Source: Bacteroidales bacterium UBA3764 (GTDB lineage Bacteria > Bacteroidota > Bacteroidia > Bacteroidales > UBA932). From it: DNA of 23,998 nt. The stretch covers positions 1-23,998 of the forward strand of contig DFFY01000044.1 in NCBI GenBank assembly GCA_002371115.1. Direction: 5' to 3'. The notes under the pieces are model-generated. The model was not told the origin of the DNA, did not search any database, and saw only the letters and a program-made list of their open reading frames with translations. The position numbers and the translations under genes were made by a program. Of this stretch, positions 14,501-21,909 are shown in pieces (the stretch's first letter is position 1; each line of letters starts with the position of its first letter).

Positions 14501-14993
14501 TTCCGCGGACCAGTTCTCCACCTTCGCCAAAATGTACGACCAAAAAGCCGAGCAGCTGGACCTGGACGCCCTCATTCGGCAGGAAGTGGACCTGTTCGAC
14601 TCCCGCGACGACATTCAGCTGGAGTACTTCGGGCTCACAAACGCCCTTGTCATGGCGCCGCGTCCGCAGCTTACCCGCGTGGTGGTAAACCTCATTACCA
14701 ACGCCATCCAGGCCGTGGACGGGCTTCCCGGAGAAAAACGGCTGGTGGTGTCCCTGCGGAACGCCGTGGAAGACGGGTACTATGACATTGTGGTAGAGGA
14801 CAACGGACCGGGCGTGGATGCAGCCAACCAGGACAAGATTTTCACACCGGACTTCACCACCAAAACCAGCGGCAGCGGCCTTGGACTGGCCATTTGCCGC
14901 AGAATCGTGGACCACTGCGGCGGGTCCATCGCCTACAGCAAATCCTTCAACCTGGGCGGTGCCTGCTTCACGGTGAAATACCCCAAGGCATAG
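11496..14993 (+). CDS. Large membrane sensor histidine kinase, NtrY-like
   Basis: Predicted 1165 residues. Hydrophobic segments near 5-25, 215-235, 239-258, 283-303, 321-343, 363-385, 405-424, 653-676, 691-715 and 858-884 suggest about ten membrane spans. They enclose an N-terminal extracytoplasmic domain (about 26-214), a second (about 425-650) and a third (about 716-856). A HAMP-like linker follows. The kinase core has the NtrY/NtrB-type H box, AHDLKNPLTPIKLQ (phospho-acceptor His955), then NLITNAIQAV, VEDNGPGVD, FTPDFTTK and GSGLGLAI for ATP binding. It is expected to phosphorylate the adjacent response regulator. The start at 11496 overlaps rlmH and gives a short basic N-terminus before the first span. 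The signal sensed is unknown. Confidence 0.9.
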   Translation: MNKKRRILLWLGAALIVAAALVFAASFFTGGRNNVELAAAEMGRKVETRLRILDSYIDNGLHTDTDEWMDLPGLPEDMVVYRYVEDTLQSWANQFPIRSDDIRPQTLVNRLGDSRGNFSSPLKDASETLRYVNHGPKWYLEKKVQGDGCAIIAGLEIVNELQAGSLTGINRHFGTEQHYTVRPLSEGTGVPVTVDGTPLFKLTAETLTESGQRHSTLLWIALGLLLVGLLLLLGIHPTPGTLVLTVLLQGVALSGMYLYGRGLSASTQLFSPLLYADGSLFYSLGAVILVNLAIALLVLDLYMVRWTLLKALREKHRPILEGLLAAGIVLLAVAVCLYIHLTFRSITVNSSINLELYKVSLLSGYTAIVYLSFLALSLSVPLLLQMLSPLLRSLTGLRYDMFSTGGRLTYAVVTGVYFVVTSSWLGFEKEQRRIDVWANRLAMDRDIALEIQLRSVENAIASDPMIGALSVLEGSAGIIQGRLVSTYMGRISQDYDIAVQLPDDVSATALFQDRIRSGVRLGENSHFFYSAIGSGRTSYTGLFTYYVKDKGAHSVLVTVESKHNREDRGYLSLLGISDPGRVSLPPVYSWAKYADGLLVQYKGLYPYPTVYSDRLKQLTDKAVAHVDLEGWCHFMHSVSEGEVIVISRPRTEWLYYVVEGILFAILAFLLLSLLTWRRRGHGERRYYQTRISLVMYLSLTLTLVAMAGFSVWFVYKRNNADMESIMTSRINALQSMLQERLRQVEDPEEVRTTAVLAAVEGVGNNLKCDISLFDLTGRVVMSTTPEVYDRMLLGHRLDDAAYMQIMYTHKRFYMHRERVGRRSYYALYAPVMNSSGRMVAIVSSPFTDITHDLETEAILHIATVITIFLLLLMISRFITFAVVSRMFRPIAELRRKMTVTDVDHLEPLEYSQDDEITPLVQAYNRMVQALSESSRRLAQVERDKAWTDMARRVAHDLKNPLTPIKLQLQMLMRMKATGNPAWQERFDEVAQTVLYHVDLLADSADQFSTFAKMYDQKAEQLDLDALIRQEVDLFDSRDDIQLEYFGLTNALVMAPRPQLTRVVVNLITNAIQAVDGLPGEKRLVVSLRNAVEDGYYDIVVEDNGPGVDAANQDKIFTPDFTTKTSGSGLGLAICRRIVDHCGGSIAYSKSFNLGGACFTVKYPKA

Positions 14994-15011
14994 AGTTTGG
15001 AAAAAAAGCGA

Positions 15012-15019
15012 TATATTTG
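15012..15019 (+). promoter_or_regulatory. Possible -7 box for the response regulator-cmk-ispH genes
   Basis: TATATTTG matches TAnnTTTG in the 43-base spacer between kinase and regulator, 17 bases before the ATG. A TTTG at 14996-14999 is only 12 bases upstream, too close for the normal spacing, so the promoter may be weak or secondary. Confidence 0.4.
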
Positions 15020-15036
15020 TAGAAACATTACAGTTC

Positions 15037-16185
15037 ATGAAAGTTCTTATAGTTGACGACGAAAGAGCCATCCGCTACTCGCTCAAGGAAATCCTGGAAA
15101 TGGAAAACTACCAGGTAGAAGCCGCCGAGAACGGGAAGGAAGGCTTGGAGAAGGCGGAAAAAGAAAAATACGATGCCATTTTCTGCGACATCAAAATGCC
15201 TCAGATGGACGGGACGGAAATGCTGGGAAAGCTCATCGAAGACGGCGTAGAAACGCCTGTAATCATGATTTCCGGTCATGCCGACATTTCCACGGCGGTG
15301 GACTGCATCAAGAAGGGCGCCTTCGACTTCATTGAGAAGCCGCTGGACCTGAACCGCATCCTTATCACCCTCAAGAACGCCACGGACAAAGCCAGCCTGG
15401 TTACCCAGACCAAAATCCTGAAGAAGAAGATTTACGGCCGCGAGATGATAGGCGCATCGGCCCCGGTGGAGCATCTCAGGGAAATGATTGGCAAGGTGGC
15501 CCCTACCCAGGCCAGCGTCCTTATCACCGGGCCCAACGGCTCCGGCAAGGAACTGGTGGCCCAAAGCATTTACCAGCTCAGCGAACGCTCCATGATGCCC
15601 TTCGTGGAAGTAAACTGTGCAGCCATCCCCTCGGAGCTCATCGACAGTGAGCTGTTCGGCCACAAGAAAGGCTCGTTTACGTCGGCCATCAAAGACCACA
15701 AAGGCAAGTTTGAACAGGCGGACGGGGGCACCATTTTCCTGGACGAGATTGGCGATATGTCCCTGCCGGCCCAGGCCAAGGTGCTGCGCGTGCTGCAGGA
15801 ACGCAAGCTCACGCCGGTGGGCGGCGACAAGGAAATCACCGTAGATGTGCGCGTGATTGCCGCCACCAACAAAAACCTGCAGGAGGAGATTCGCAGAGGC
15901 AATTTCCGCGAAGACCTGTATCACCGCCTGAGCGTCATCGTGCTCAAAGTTCCGGCCCTGGACCAGCGCAAAGAGGACATTCCGCTGCTTATCGGCCATT
16001 TCTCCGAGCGCATCTGCGCGGAGAGCGGCAAACCGGTCCGGGCGTTCTCACCGGAGGCGGTCAAACTCCTGACGGAACGGTCCTGGCCGGGAAACATCCG
16101 TGAACTGCGCAACGTGGTGGAGCGCCTGCTCATCCTGGGCGGCTCGCCGGTAAGCGCGCAAGACGTAAATGACTATGTACTATGA
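15037..16185 (+). CDS. NtrX-like sigma-54 activator response regulator lacking a DNA-binding domain
   Basis: Predicted 382 residues. Receiver domain 1-120: acidic pair DDE at 7-9, phospho-acceptor Asp51 in FCDIKMPQMDG, and later SGHAD and FIEKPLD. The AAA+ domain (about 137-370) has Walker A GPNGSGKE at 165-172, GSFTSA at 212-217 where most activators have the sigma-54-contacting GAFTGA, Walker B GGTIFLDEIGDM, and the arginine segment FREDLYHRLSV. The protein ends at NVVERLLILGGSPVSAQDVNDYVL, so the C-terminal Fis-type helix-turn-helix of NtrC (about 470 residues) is absent. The stop overlaps the cmk start (ATGA), which excludes a frameshifted continuation. It should act on sigma-54 holoenzyme from solution or through a partner, as Helicobacter FlgR does. 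It directly follows its probable kinase. Confidence 0.9.
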   Translation: MKVLIVDDERAIRYSLKEILEMENYQVEAAENGKEGLEKAEKEKYDAIFCDIKMPQMDGTEMLGKLIEDGVETPVIMISGHADISTAVDCIKKGAFDFIEKPLDLNRILITLKNATDKASLVTQTKILKKKIYGREMIGASAPVEHLREMIGKVAPTQASVLITGPNGSGKELVAQSIYQLSERSMMPFVEVNCAAIPSELIDSELFGHKKGSFTSAIKDHKGKFEQADGGTIFLDEIGDMSLPAQAKVLRVLQERKLTPVGGDKEITVDVRVIAATNKNLQEEIRRGNFREDLYHRLSVIVLKVPALDQRKEDIPLLIGHFSERICAESGKPVRAFSPEAVKLLTERSWPGNIRELRNVVERLLILGGSPVSAQDVNDYVL

Positions 16186-16898
16186 ACATTCCCGATATCA
16201 TCATTGCCGTTGACGGCTATTCATCCACCGGGAAAAGCACCTTTGCCAAAATGGTGGCCAAGGAGTTCGCATTCCTGTACCTGGACAGCGGCGCCATGTA
16301 CCGCGGCGTGGCCCTGGCAGCCATGGAAGCGGGGCTGGTCCAGGAGGACGCCCGTTTTGACGAGCCTGCCCTGCAGGCGCTTCTGCCCACGCTGGACCTG
16401 CATTTCCGCAGAGAAGACGGCACCACCAAACTGTTCCTCGGGGAGCGCTGCATCGAGCCGGACATCCGTACGCTGGCCGTTTCCAACTATGCCAGCCCGG
16501 TGAGCGCCCTGCCCTTCGTCCGTCATTTCGTGGACGACAAACTCCACGGGTTCGCCGCCGACGGGCGCGTCATCATGGACGGACGCGATATCGGCACCAC
16601 CGTTTTTCCGAATGCGCAGGTGAAGATTTTCATGACGGCCGAGCCCGTGGAACGGGCCCGCAGGCGCTATGAGGAACTCATCGCCAAAGGAGAGAAGGTC
16701 ACGCTGGAGGAAGTGGCGAAAAGCCTGGAAGAACGGGATTACCGGGATTCGCACCGCTCGGCTTCGCCGCTGCGGCAGGCCGACGACGCCTATGAACTGG
16801 ACAACACCCACATGAGCCTCCACGAGGAACTGGTGTGGATGCTGGGGCTGCTGCAAGGGAAATTCGGCCTGCTGGAAAGTCCACGGCTGTCATGGTAA
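16182..16898 (+). CDS. cmk: Cytidylate kinase
   Basis: Predicted 238 residues, the usual bacterial CMP kinase length. The P-loop is GYSSTGKS at 12-19 after AVDG. The LDSGAMYRGVAL segment (about 34-45) and the VIMDGRDIGTTVFPNAQVKIFMTA segment (about 129-152) are family marks for CMP/dCMP binding, and a lid follows (RRRYEELIAKGEKV). The C-terminal YELDNTHMSLHE matches the family's usual D-T/N-s ending. It phosphorylates CMP and dCMP with ATP in pyrimidine salvage and nucleic acid turnover. It overlaps the response regulator by four bases and ispH by seven, so regulator, cmk and ispH are likely one transcript. Confidence 0.95.
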   Translation: MNIPDIIIAVDGYSSTGKSTFAKMVAKEFAFLYLDSGAMYRGVALAAMEAGLVQEDARFDEPALQALLPTLDLHFRREDGTTKLFLGERCIEPDIRTLAVSNYASPVSALPFVRHFVDDKLHGFAADGRVIMDGRDIGTTVFPNAQVKIFMTAEPVERARRRYEELIAKGEKVTLEEVAKSLEERDYRDSHRSASPLRQADDAYELDNTHMSLHEELVWMLGLLQGKFGLLESPRLSW

Positions 16899-17761
16899 GC
16901 GTGGAGATAGACCCCGGTTCCGGCTTCTGCGGCGGCGTTATCCGGGCCATCACCCGGGCCGAGAACTACCTGGCCGGCCATCCGCGCATGTACTCGCTGG
17001 GCGACATCGTCCACAATGAAGCGGAACTCTCCCGCCTGCGTGAGCGGGGTCTTGTCACGGTAAACAGCTTGTCCGATGTCCCCGAAGGGGGCACGGTGCT
17101 CATCCGTGCACACGGGGAGCCGCCTGGCACCTATGCGGAGGCGGCACGCAGAAAACTGGAGCTCATCGACTGCTCCTGTCCGGTGGTACTCCAGTTGCAA
17201 AAACGCATCCGGGAGTCCTATGCCCGCTTGCACGGGGCCGGCCGGCACGGTCAGGTGATTATCTTCGGCCGGGTGGGCCACGCGGAAGTGCTGGGGCTGC
17301 TGGGACAGGTGAGCGGCGATGCGCTGGTGGTGGAAAACGAGCCCATGCTGCGGCAGGCGCTGGACCAGCTGGATTTTTCCCAGCCCATGGAGATTTTCTC
17401 CCAGACCACCAAGAGCCCTTCCGAGTATGCCGCCATCTGCCAGCTGCTCAGGGAGCGTGGCGCCCGGCTGGTGGTCCACGACACCATTTGCGCGCAGGTA
17501 GCCAACCGGCACGAGCGGCTGCTTTCTTTTGCCCGCGAGCACGACGTCATTCTCTTCGTGAGCGGGCGCGCATCGTCCAACGGGAAAGTGCTCAGCGACC
17601 TGTGCCGCCGCGTGAATGAGCGCACCTACGTGATTGGCGGCACGGATGAAATAAACCCGGCCTGGTTTTGCAACCAGGACCGGGTGGGAATTTGCGGCGC
17701 CACTTCTACGCCCAAATGGCTGTTGGAAGATGTGGCGAATTATTTGACGCGCTGGCCGTAG
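16892..17761 (+). CDS. ispH: 4-hydroxy-3-methylbut-2-enyl diphosphate reductase (IspH)
   Basis: Predicted 289 residues. IspH makes IPP and DMAPP from HMBPP in the last step of the MEP isoprenoid pathway and carries a [4Fe-4S] cluster. The three ligands fit the Cys in GFCGGV (residue 12), one Cys in DCSCPVV, and the Cys in DTICAQVANR. Substrate-site segments RAHGEPPGTY and GRVGHAEVLGLLG, and the closing ICGATSTPKWL, are also present. The start at 16892 is preferred since it puts the first Cys at residue 12 as in E. coli; longer starts read through cmk. The gene overlaps cmk at the front and the convergent efp gene by 22 bases at the end. Many Bacteroidota likewise have cmk next to ispH. Confidence 0.95.
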   Translation: MVSVEIDPGSGFCGGVIRAITRAENYLAGHPRMYSLGDIVHNEAELSRLRERGLVTVNSLSDVPEGGTVLIRAHGEPPGTYAEAARRKLELIDCSCPVVLQLQKRIRESYARLHGAGRHGQVIIFGRVGHAEVLGLLGQVSGDALVVENEPMLRQALDQLDFSQPMEIFSQTTKSPSEYAAICQLLRERGARLVVHDTICAQVANRHERLLSFAREHDVILFVSGRASSNGKVLSDLCRRVNERTYVIGGTDEINPAWFCNQDRVGICGATSTPKWLLEDVANYLTRWP

Positions 17762-18309
17762 CTACGGTCGGTGGTGTTCACGGTGATGATTTCACCGGTC
17801 TCGATGAACAGCGGAACCATAATCTTGGCACCGGTCTCCAGGGTAACTTCCTTGAGGGCGCTGGTGGAAGCGGTGTTTCCCTTCACAGCAGGCTCACTGT
17901 AGGTAACCTCCAGGGTTACGTAGGTGGGCAGTTCGCAGGTGAGGCAGCGCTCTTCCGGCTCCGTCATGAACATCATTTCCACGTGCTGGCCTTCCTTCAT
18001 GAGGTCCGCATTGTCCACTACGTCGTGCGGGAGGGTGATTTGCTCGTAGGTTTCCTCGTGCATGAAGTTGAAGGCCTCGCCGTCGTCATAGAGGAACTGG
18101 TAGGGACGACGCTCCACGGAGATGGTGTCCAGTTTGACACCGGCGGTGAAGGTATTCTCCAGAATGCGGCCGTTTTCCAGGTTGCGCAGTTTGGTTTTTA
18201 CGAAGGCCGGGCCTTTGCCGGGTTTTACATGCTGGAAGTACACAACAGCGCAGGGTTTGCCGTTGAACATGATGTACATTCCGTTCTTCAGATCAGCAGT
18301 TGTTGCCAT
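17740..18309 (-). CDS. efp: Elongation factor P
   Basis: Predicted 189 residues with the three beta-barrel domains of EF-P, which rescues ribosomes stalled at consecutive prolines. It starts MATTADLKNGMYIMFNGKPC. The loop HVKPGKGPAF places Lys32 at the position that is modified by EpmA in enterobacteria; no epmA is visible here. The C-terminal domain contains STSALKEVTLETGAKIMVPLFIETGE, a family signature. Its last seven codons overlap the end of ispH on the other strand. A strong promoter stands 40 bases upstream. It appears to be a one-gene unit. Confidence 0.96.
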   Translation of the reverse strand: MATTADLKNGMYIMFNGKPCAVVYFQHVKPGKGPAFVKTKLRNLENGRILENTFTAGVKLDTISVERRPYQFLYDDGEAFNFMHEETYEQITLPHDVVDNADLMKEGQHVEMMFMTEPEERCLTCELPTYVTLEVTYSEPAVKGNTASTSALKEVTLETGAKIMVPLFIETGEIITVNTTDRSYGQRVK

Positions 18310-18349
18310 AAAATTGGTATTTGGTTTATAAATTATTCCTAATAGCCCA

Positions 18350-18381
18350 CAAAATTAACGATTTGTCCCTTTTTCTGCAAA
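18350..18381 (-). promoter_or_regulatory. Promoter of efp
   Basis: On the minus strand TTTG (18378-18381), 20 bases, then TAATTTTG (18350-18357): full consensus at consensus spacing. The leader is about 35-40 bases and A+T-rich. Confidence 0.7.
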
Positions 18382-18422
18382 TTTTCTTTGGTAAAGTCCA
18401 CCATAGCTGCATATATTTTCAC

Positions 18423-18430
18423 TATCTTTG
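18423..18430 (+). promoter_or_regulatory. -7 box of the asmA-like/prmA operon, five bases from the start codon
   Basis: TATCTTTG is a full match to the -7 consensus and ends five bases before the ATG at 18436, implying a leaderless or nearly leaderless transcript. The nearest upstream TTTG (18387-18390) is too distant to be the -33 box. Confidence 0.55.
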
Positions 18431-18435
18431 TATGG

Positions 18436-21400
18436 ATGAAAACGGGAAAGGTCATACGGAATACCGTGCTGTGGACCGCAGGCATTGCGGTGGGGCTGCT
18501 ACTGCTGGTACTGGTCACGCTGCAAGTGCTGCTGCGGCCCAAGGTGCTCACCGGCATTGTGAACCGCGTGGCGGCGGAATATGTGGAGGGAGACGTAAAC
18601 TTCAGCGAGGTTAAAGCCCACGTAATCAAGAGTTTCCCCTTCCTGCATCTGGAAGCCACGGATTTTTCCATCACCTACCCGCACAGCCGCTATGCCCGCT
18701 ATGACAGCCTGTACACGGAGAGCAGCCGGCGGTTCAGCCTCATGAAGGCCGGTTGGGAGAGGCCCCGGCAGGAGATTCCCGGTCAAGCCGGGAATGACAG
18801 GATGGACACCCTGGCCAGTTTCCGCCACCTGGACGTAGAGCTCAACTACATGGCCCTGCTCAGCGGCACCTACCATGTTCACAGCCTCACCCTGGCGCAC
18901 CCCCGCATCTTCGCCCATTACTATGATTCCACGGCGGCCAACTGGGACATCCTGCCGCTGGGGGGCGGTCCGGAACCTGCGGCGGAAACCGCAAAAGACG
19001 ACAAGTCCCAGTCCCAGGCGCTCCCTTCCATCAAGCTGCGCGAAATCCGCCTCATAGACCGTCCTTTCATTGTTTATACCAATCCGGCAGACACCCTGCA
19101 CGGACTGTTCACCATGCGCCGCATGAGCTTAGAAGGCAAGGTAGATACCGAGAAACTGAAACACAGCAGGGGGCAGCTTGCCATCGACTCCCTTTTTGTC
19201 TCCGGCCGCCTGCCGGCAGATACCGTTGCACTGGCCCTGGAGCGCCTGCGCGCCGGTGTCTTGGACAGCCGCATCCAACTGGAAGCCGACGCCCGCACGT
19301 ATCTGCGGACGGAGGATTTCGGGCGCCTGCAAATTCCCATCCACCTGGATGCGGACGCAACGCTGGAGCAGCCCGCCCCGCAGGAGATTGGCGCCCGCAT
19401 CCATGCGCTGAACCTGGGGGTATCGGCCCTGAAACTGCAAGCCCAAGGCGAGCTCTGGCACCGGAGAAACGGCAACCTGGACGTGGACCTTACGGCCGGC
19501 GCCACGGATTTTCCGCTGGGCAAAACGCTCCGCGAATATGAGAACAACTTCCCGGTACTCAAGAACTTGCAGACCAACGCGGTCATCAGCCTGGACGCTG
19601 TGGCCAAAGGCACGTACGGCAACGGCCAGGTCCCGCTGGTAAACGCCAACCTGCATAAACTCATTGTAGATATTTACGGTGCCCGCCTCAACCTCAAAGG
19701 CAGTGCGGAAGACCTCCTGGGGAAAGACCCCGCGCTGGCGGTAAGCGGCCGTATCCGCGCCCGGGCAGACTCTCTGGCCCAGGCCTTCACGGAAGGGATA
19801 GCAGCCAGCGGTCGCATTGAGGCCACCCTCAGCGCCAAGGCCCGGCTCTCGCAGCTGGACATGGTGCATATTGGCGCGGCGGACATCCACGCAGACCTCA
19901 CCGCCACCGGCCTGAGCGTGCAGATGGACACCATCCAGGCCCAACTGCCGCAGCTGGAAGTGAATCTGGCCACCAAAGGCAATACCATAGACCAAAACAT
20001 CCGCAAGGGCGCCCGTGTACTGGCGCTGAAAGTCAAAGCAGATACGCTGGATGCCAGCATGGGCGAAGGCATGTTCATCCGTGGCGGCAAGCTCGCCGTC
20101 CTGCTGCAGAACAGTGCCGATATCCTGAAAGGCGGCAAGGAGCTCACTCCGCTGATGGGGCTGGTAAAAGTGGGCAGCCTGCGGGTGCGGGATGCCGAGG
20201 GCATGAGTATCGGCCTCAGGGACAACACGGAAACCTTCCGGATAGCTCCCGCCACCAAAGAACGGCGCTCTCCCCGCCTGCAGCTCACCTCCAAGAGCGG
20301 CGGCCTCCGCGCCCGTCTGGGCGAGAACATGTACGCCCTCCGCGACGTTCACTTTGACATTGGCGCACAAAAACACCAGCGCAAGCACGTGCAGCGGGAC
20401 AGCACCCGCCGCCGGAGACGCCCCGGAGGTCCCATCAAGGCCGACGATTTCTCCCAGTCCGACATCCGCATCAATCTGGGCGACGGCCTTCGTAGCTACG
20501 TACGGAACTGGGACATAGACGGGAACCTGACCCTGGACGGCGGTCGCATTTTTATGCCGGCTTTCCCGCTAAAAACGCGGCTGAGCGACATCAAAGGCTC
20601 GTTCGACAACGACACGCTGCGACTCAAGAACATCACCTTGCAGGCGGGAGCCTCGGACCTCAGCGCCCAGGCGCAGCTTACGGGTCTCAGAAGGGCGCTC
20701 ATAGGCAGGGGCCGCAGCCGGCTCAAACTGAATGCCGACGTACAGAGCAACTACATAGACGCCAATGAGTTAATGCGCGCATACGCGTACTACTCCACCT
20801 ATCAGCCGGCCGGGGCGATGGCGGACGAGGCCATTGAAGCAAACGTGGCGCAGGCGGAACTTCCGGACAGCGCCGGGAGCAAGCTTATCGTCATTCCAGG
20901 CAATCTGGAGGTGGATTTCACCTTGGAATCGACAGGGATAAAATACGACAGCCTGCTGGTGAACTGGGCCGCCATGGACGTAGCCATGCGAAAGCGGACG
21001 CTCCAGGTGACCAATGCCGTGGCGGCATCCAACATGGGCGACATTTACTTCGAGGGGTTCTACGCCACGCGCTCCAAGGAGGACATCAAGGCCGGATTCG
21101 ACCTCAACCTGGTGGACATTACGGCGGAAAAAGTGATTACGCTGTTCCCCGCCATCGACACCATCATGCCCATGCTCACCTCCTTTGCCGGAGACCTGGA
21201 CTGCGAGCTGGCGGCAACCACCGATATCGACACGCTCATGAACCTGGTGAAGCCTTCCGTGGACGGCGTCATGCGCATTTCCGGCAAGGATCTTTCCCTG
21301 AAGGACAGCAAGGAATTCACCAAGATTGCCCGGCTCCTGATGTTCAGGGACAAGAAGAAGGCGCATATCGATAATATGGCGGTGACTGGAATCGTGCAGA

Positions 21401-21909
21401 ACAATGTGCTGGAGGTGTTCCCGTTCGTGCTGGATGTGGACCGCTATCAGCTGGCGGCCAGCGGAACGCAACAGTTGGACAACGCGTTCAACTACCACAT
21501 TTCCGTGATTCGCTCGCCGTTGCTGTTCAAATTCGGGCTCAATGCCTGGGGACCGGACTTCGACCATATCCATTACGGCCTGGGCAAGGCGCGCTACCGC
21601 AATGCCAATGTCCCCGTATTTACCAAGGAGCTGGATACCGCCCAATACAGCCTGGTGGCGGCCATCCACAACATTTTTGAGCTGGGCGTGGAGAAGGCCA
21701 TGGAAGAGAACCGCACCGGACAATATTGGACGGCGGAGGCCCCGGATGGGCAAAAGCCCAGTGAGGCGGGCGCCTCGTCGGAAGGACTTACGGAAGAGGT
21801 TCTGCAACAGCAGGCGCAAAGCATGGCTTCCCTGCAGGAAGAAATCGTCACGCATGTCGCCACCCGCCGCGAGGCCCTGAAACAAGAAGTTTTGCAGCTG
21901 ATACAATGA
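18436..21909 (+). CDS. AsmA-like family protein, large envelope protein with in-frame repeat insertion
   Basis: Predicted 1157 residues. One N-terminal membrane span (about 10-33, VLWTAGIAVGLLLLVLVTLQVLL) anchors a very long periplasmic region rich in short beta strands, the pattern of AsmA/TamB-type proteins, which form bridge-like grooves proposed to move phospholipids between inner and outer membrane. Recognisable segments are VKAHVIKSFPFLHLEATDFSI near the start and FAGDLDCELAATTDIDTLMN...LSLKDSKEFTKIARLLMFRDKKKAHIDNMAV near the end, the AsmA C-terminal domain. Residues 113-122 (EIPGQAGNDR) are encoded by a palindromic repeat. The start at 18436 fits the -7 box and gives a normal anchor. 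prmA follows with a four-base overlap. No substrate can be assigned. Confidence 0.85.
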   Translation: MKTGKVIRNTVLWTAGIAVGLLLLVLVTLQVLLRPKVLTGIVNRVAAEYVEGDVNFSEVKAHVIKSFPFLHLEATDFSITYPHSRYARYDSLYTESSRRFSLMKAGWERPRQEIPGQAGNDRMDTLASFRHLDVELNYMALLSGTYHVHSLTLAHPRIFAHYYDSTAANWDILPLGGGPEPAAETAKDDKSQSQALPSIKLREIRLIDRPFIVYTNPADTLHGLFTMRRMSLEGKVDTEKLKHSRGQLAIDSLFVSGRLPADTVALALERLRAGVLDSRIQLEADARTYLRTEDFGRLQIPIHLDADATLEQPAPQEIGARIHALNLGVSALKLQAQGELWHRRNGNLDVDLTAGATDFPLGKTLREYENNFPVLKNLQTNAVISLDAVAKGTYGNGQVPLVNANLHKLIVDIYGARLNLKGSAEDLLGKDPALAVSGRIRARADSLAQAFTEGIAASGRIEATLSAKARLSQLDMVHIGAADIHADLTATGLSVQMDTIQAQLPQLEVNLATKGNTIDQNIRKGARVLALKVKADTLDASMGEGMFIRGGKLAVLLQNSADILKGGKELTPLMGLVKVGSLRVRDAEGMSIGLRDNTETFRIAPATKERRSPRLQLTSKSGGLRARLGENMYALRDVHFDIGAQKHQRKHVQRDSTRRRRRPGGPIKADDFSQSDIRINLGDGLRSYVRNWDIDGNLTLDGGRIFMPAFPLKTRLSDIKGSFDNDTLRLKNITLQAGASDLSAQAQLTGLRRALIGRGRSRLKLNADVQSNYIDANELMRAYAYYSTYQPAGAMADEAIEANVAQAELPDSAGSKLIVIPGNLEVDFTLESTGIKYDSLLVNWAAMDVAMRKRTLQVTNAVAASNMGDIYFEGFYATRSKEDIKAGFDLNLVDITAEKVITLFPAIDTIMPMLTSFAGDLDCELAATTDIDTLMNLVKPSVDGVMRISGKDLSLKDSKEFTKIARLLMFRDKKKAHIDNMAVTGIVQNNVLEVFPFVLDVDRYQLAASGTQQLDNAFNYHISVIRSPLLFKFGLNAWGPDFDHIHYGLGKARYRNANVPVFTKELDTAQYSLVAAIHNIFELGVEKAMEENRTGQYWTAEAPDGQKPSEAGASSEGLTEEVLQQQAQSMASLQEEIVTHVATRREALKQEVLQLIQ
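18772..18799. repeat. Palindromic dispersed-type repeat inside the asmA-like gene
   Basis: GAGATTCCCGG - TCAAG - CCGGGAATGACA: an eight-base perfect stem (ATTCCCGG with CCGGGAAT) flanked by GAG and GACA, the same end sequences as the repeats at 4880 and 10931. It is read in frame as EIPGQAGND. It is probably a relative of that repeat family. Confidence 0.7.

Noticed and set aside
13512..15071. Long minus-strand open frame (519 codons) opposite the kinase gene
   Set aside because: It lies over the H box and ATP-binding motifs of the kinase and has no recognisable motif of its own.
16183..16300. Frameshifted helix-turn-helix downstream of the sigma-54 activator
   Set aside because: The downstream sequence is the intact cytidylate kinase P-loop region in another frame; no Fis-like helix is found.
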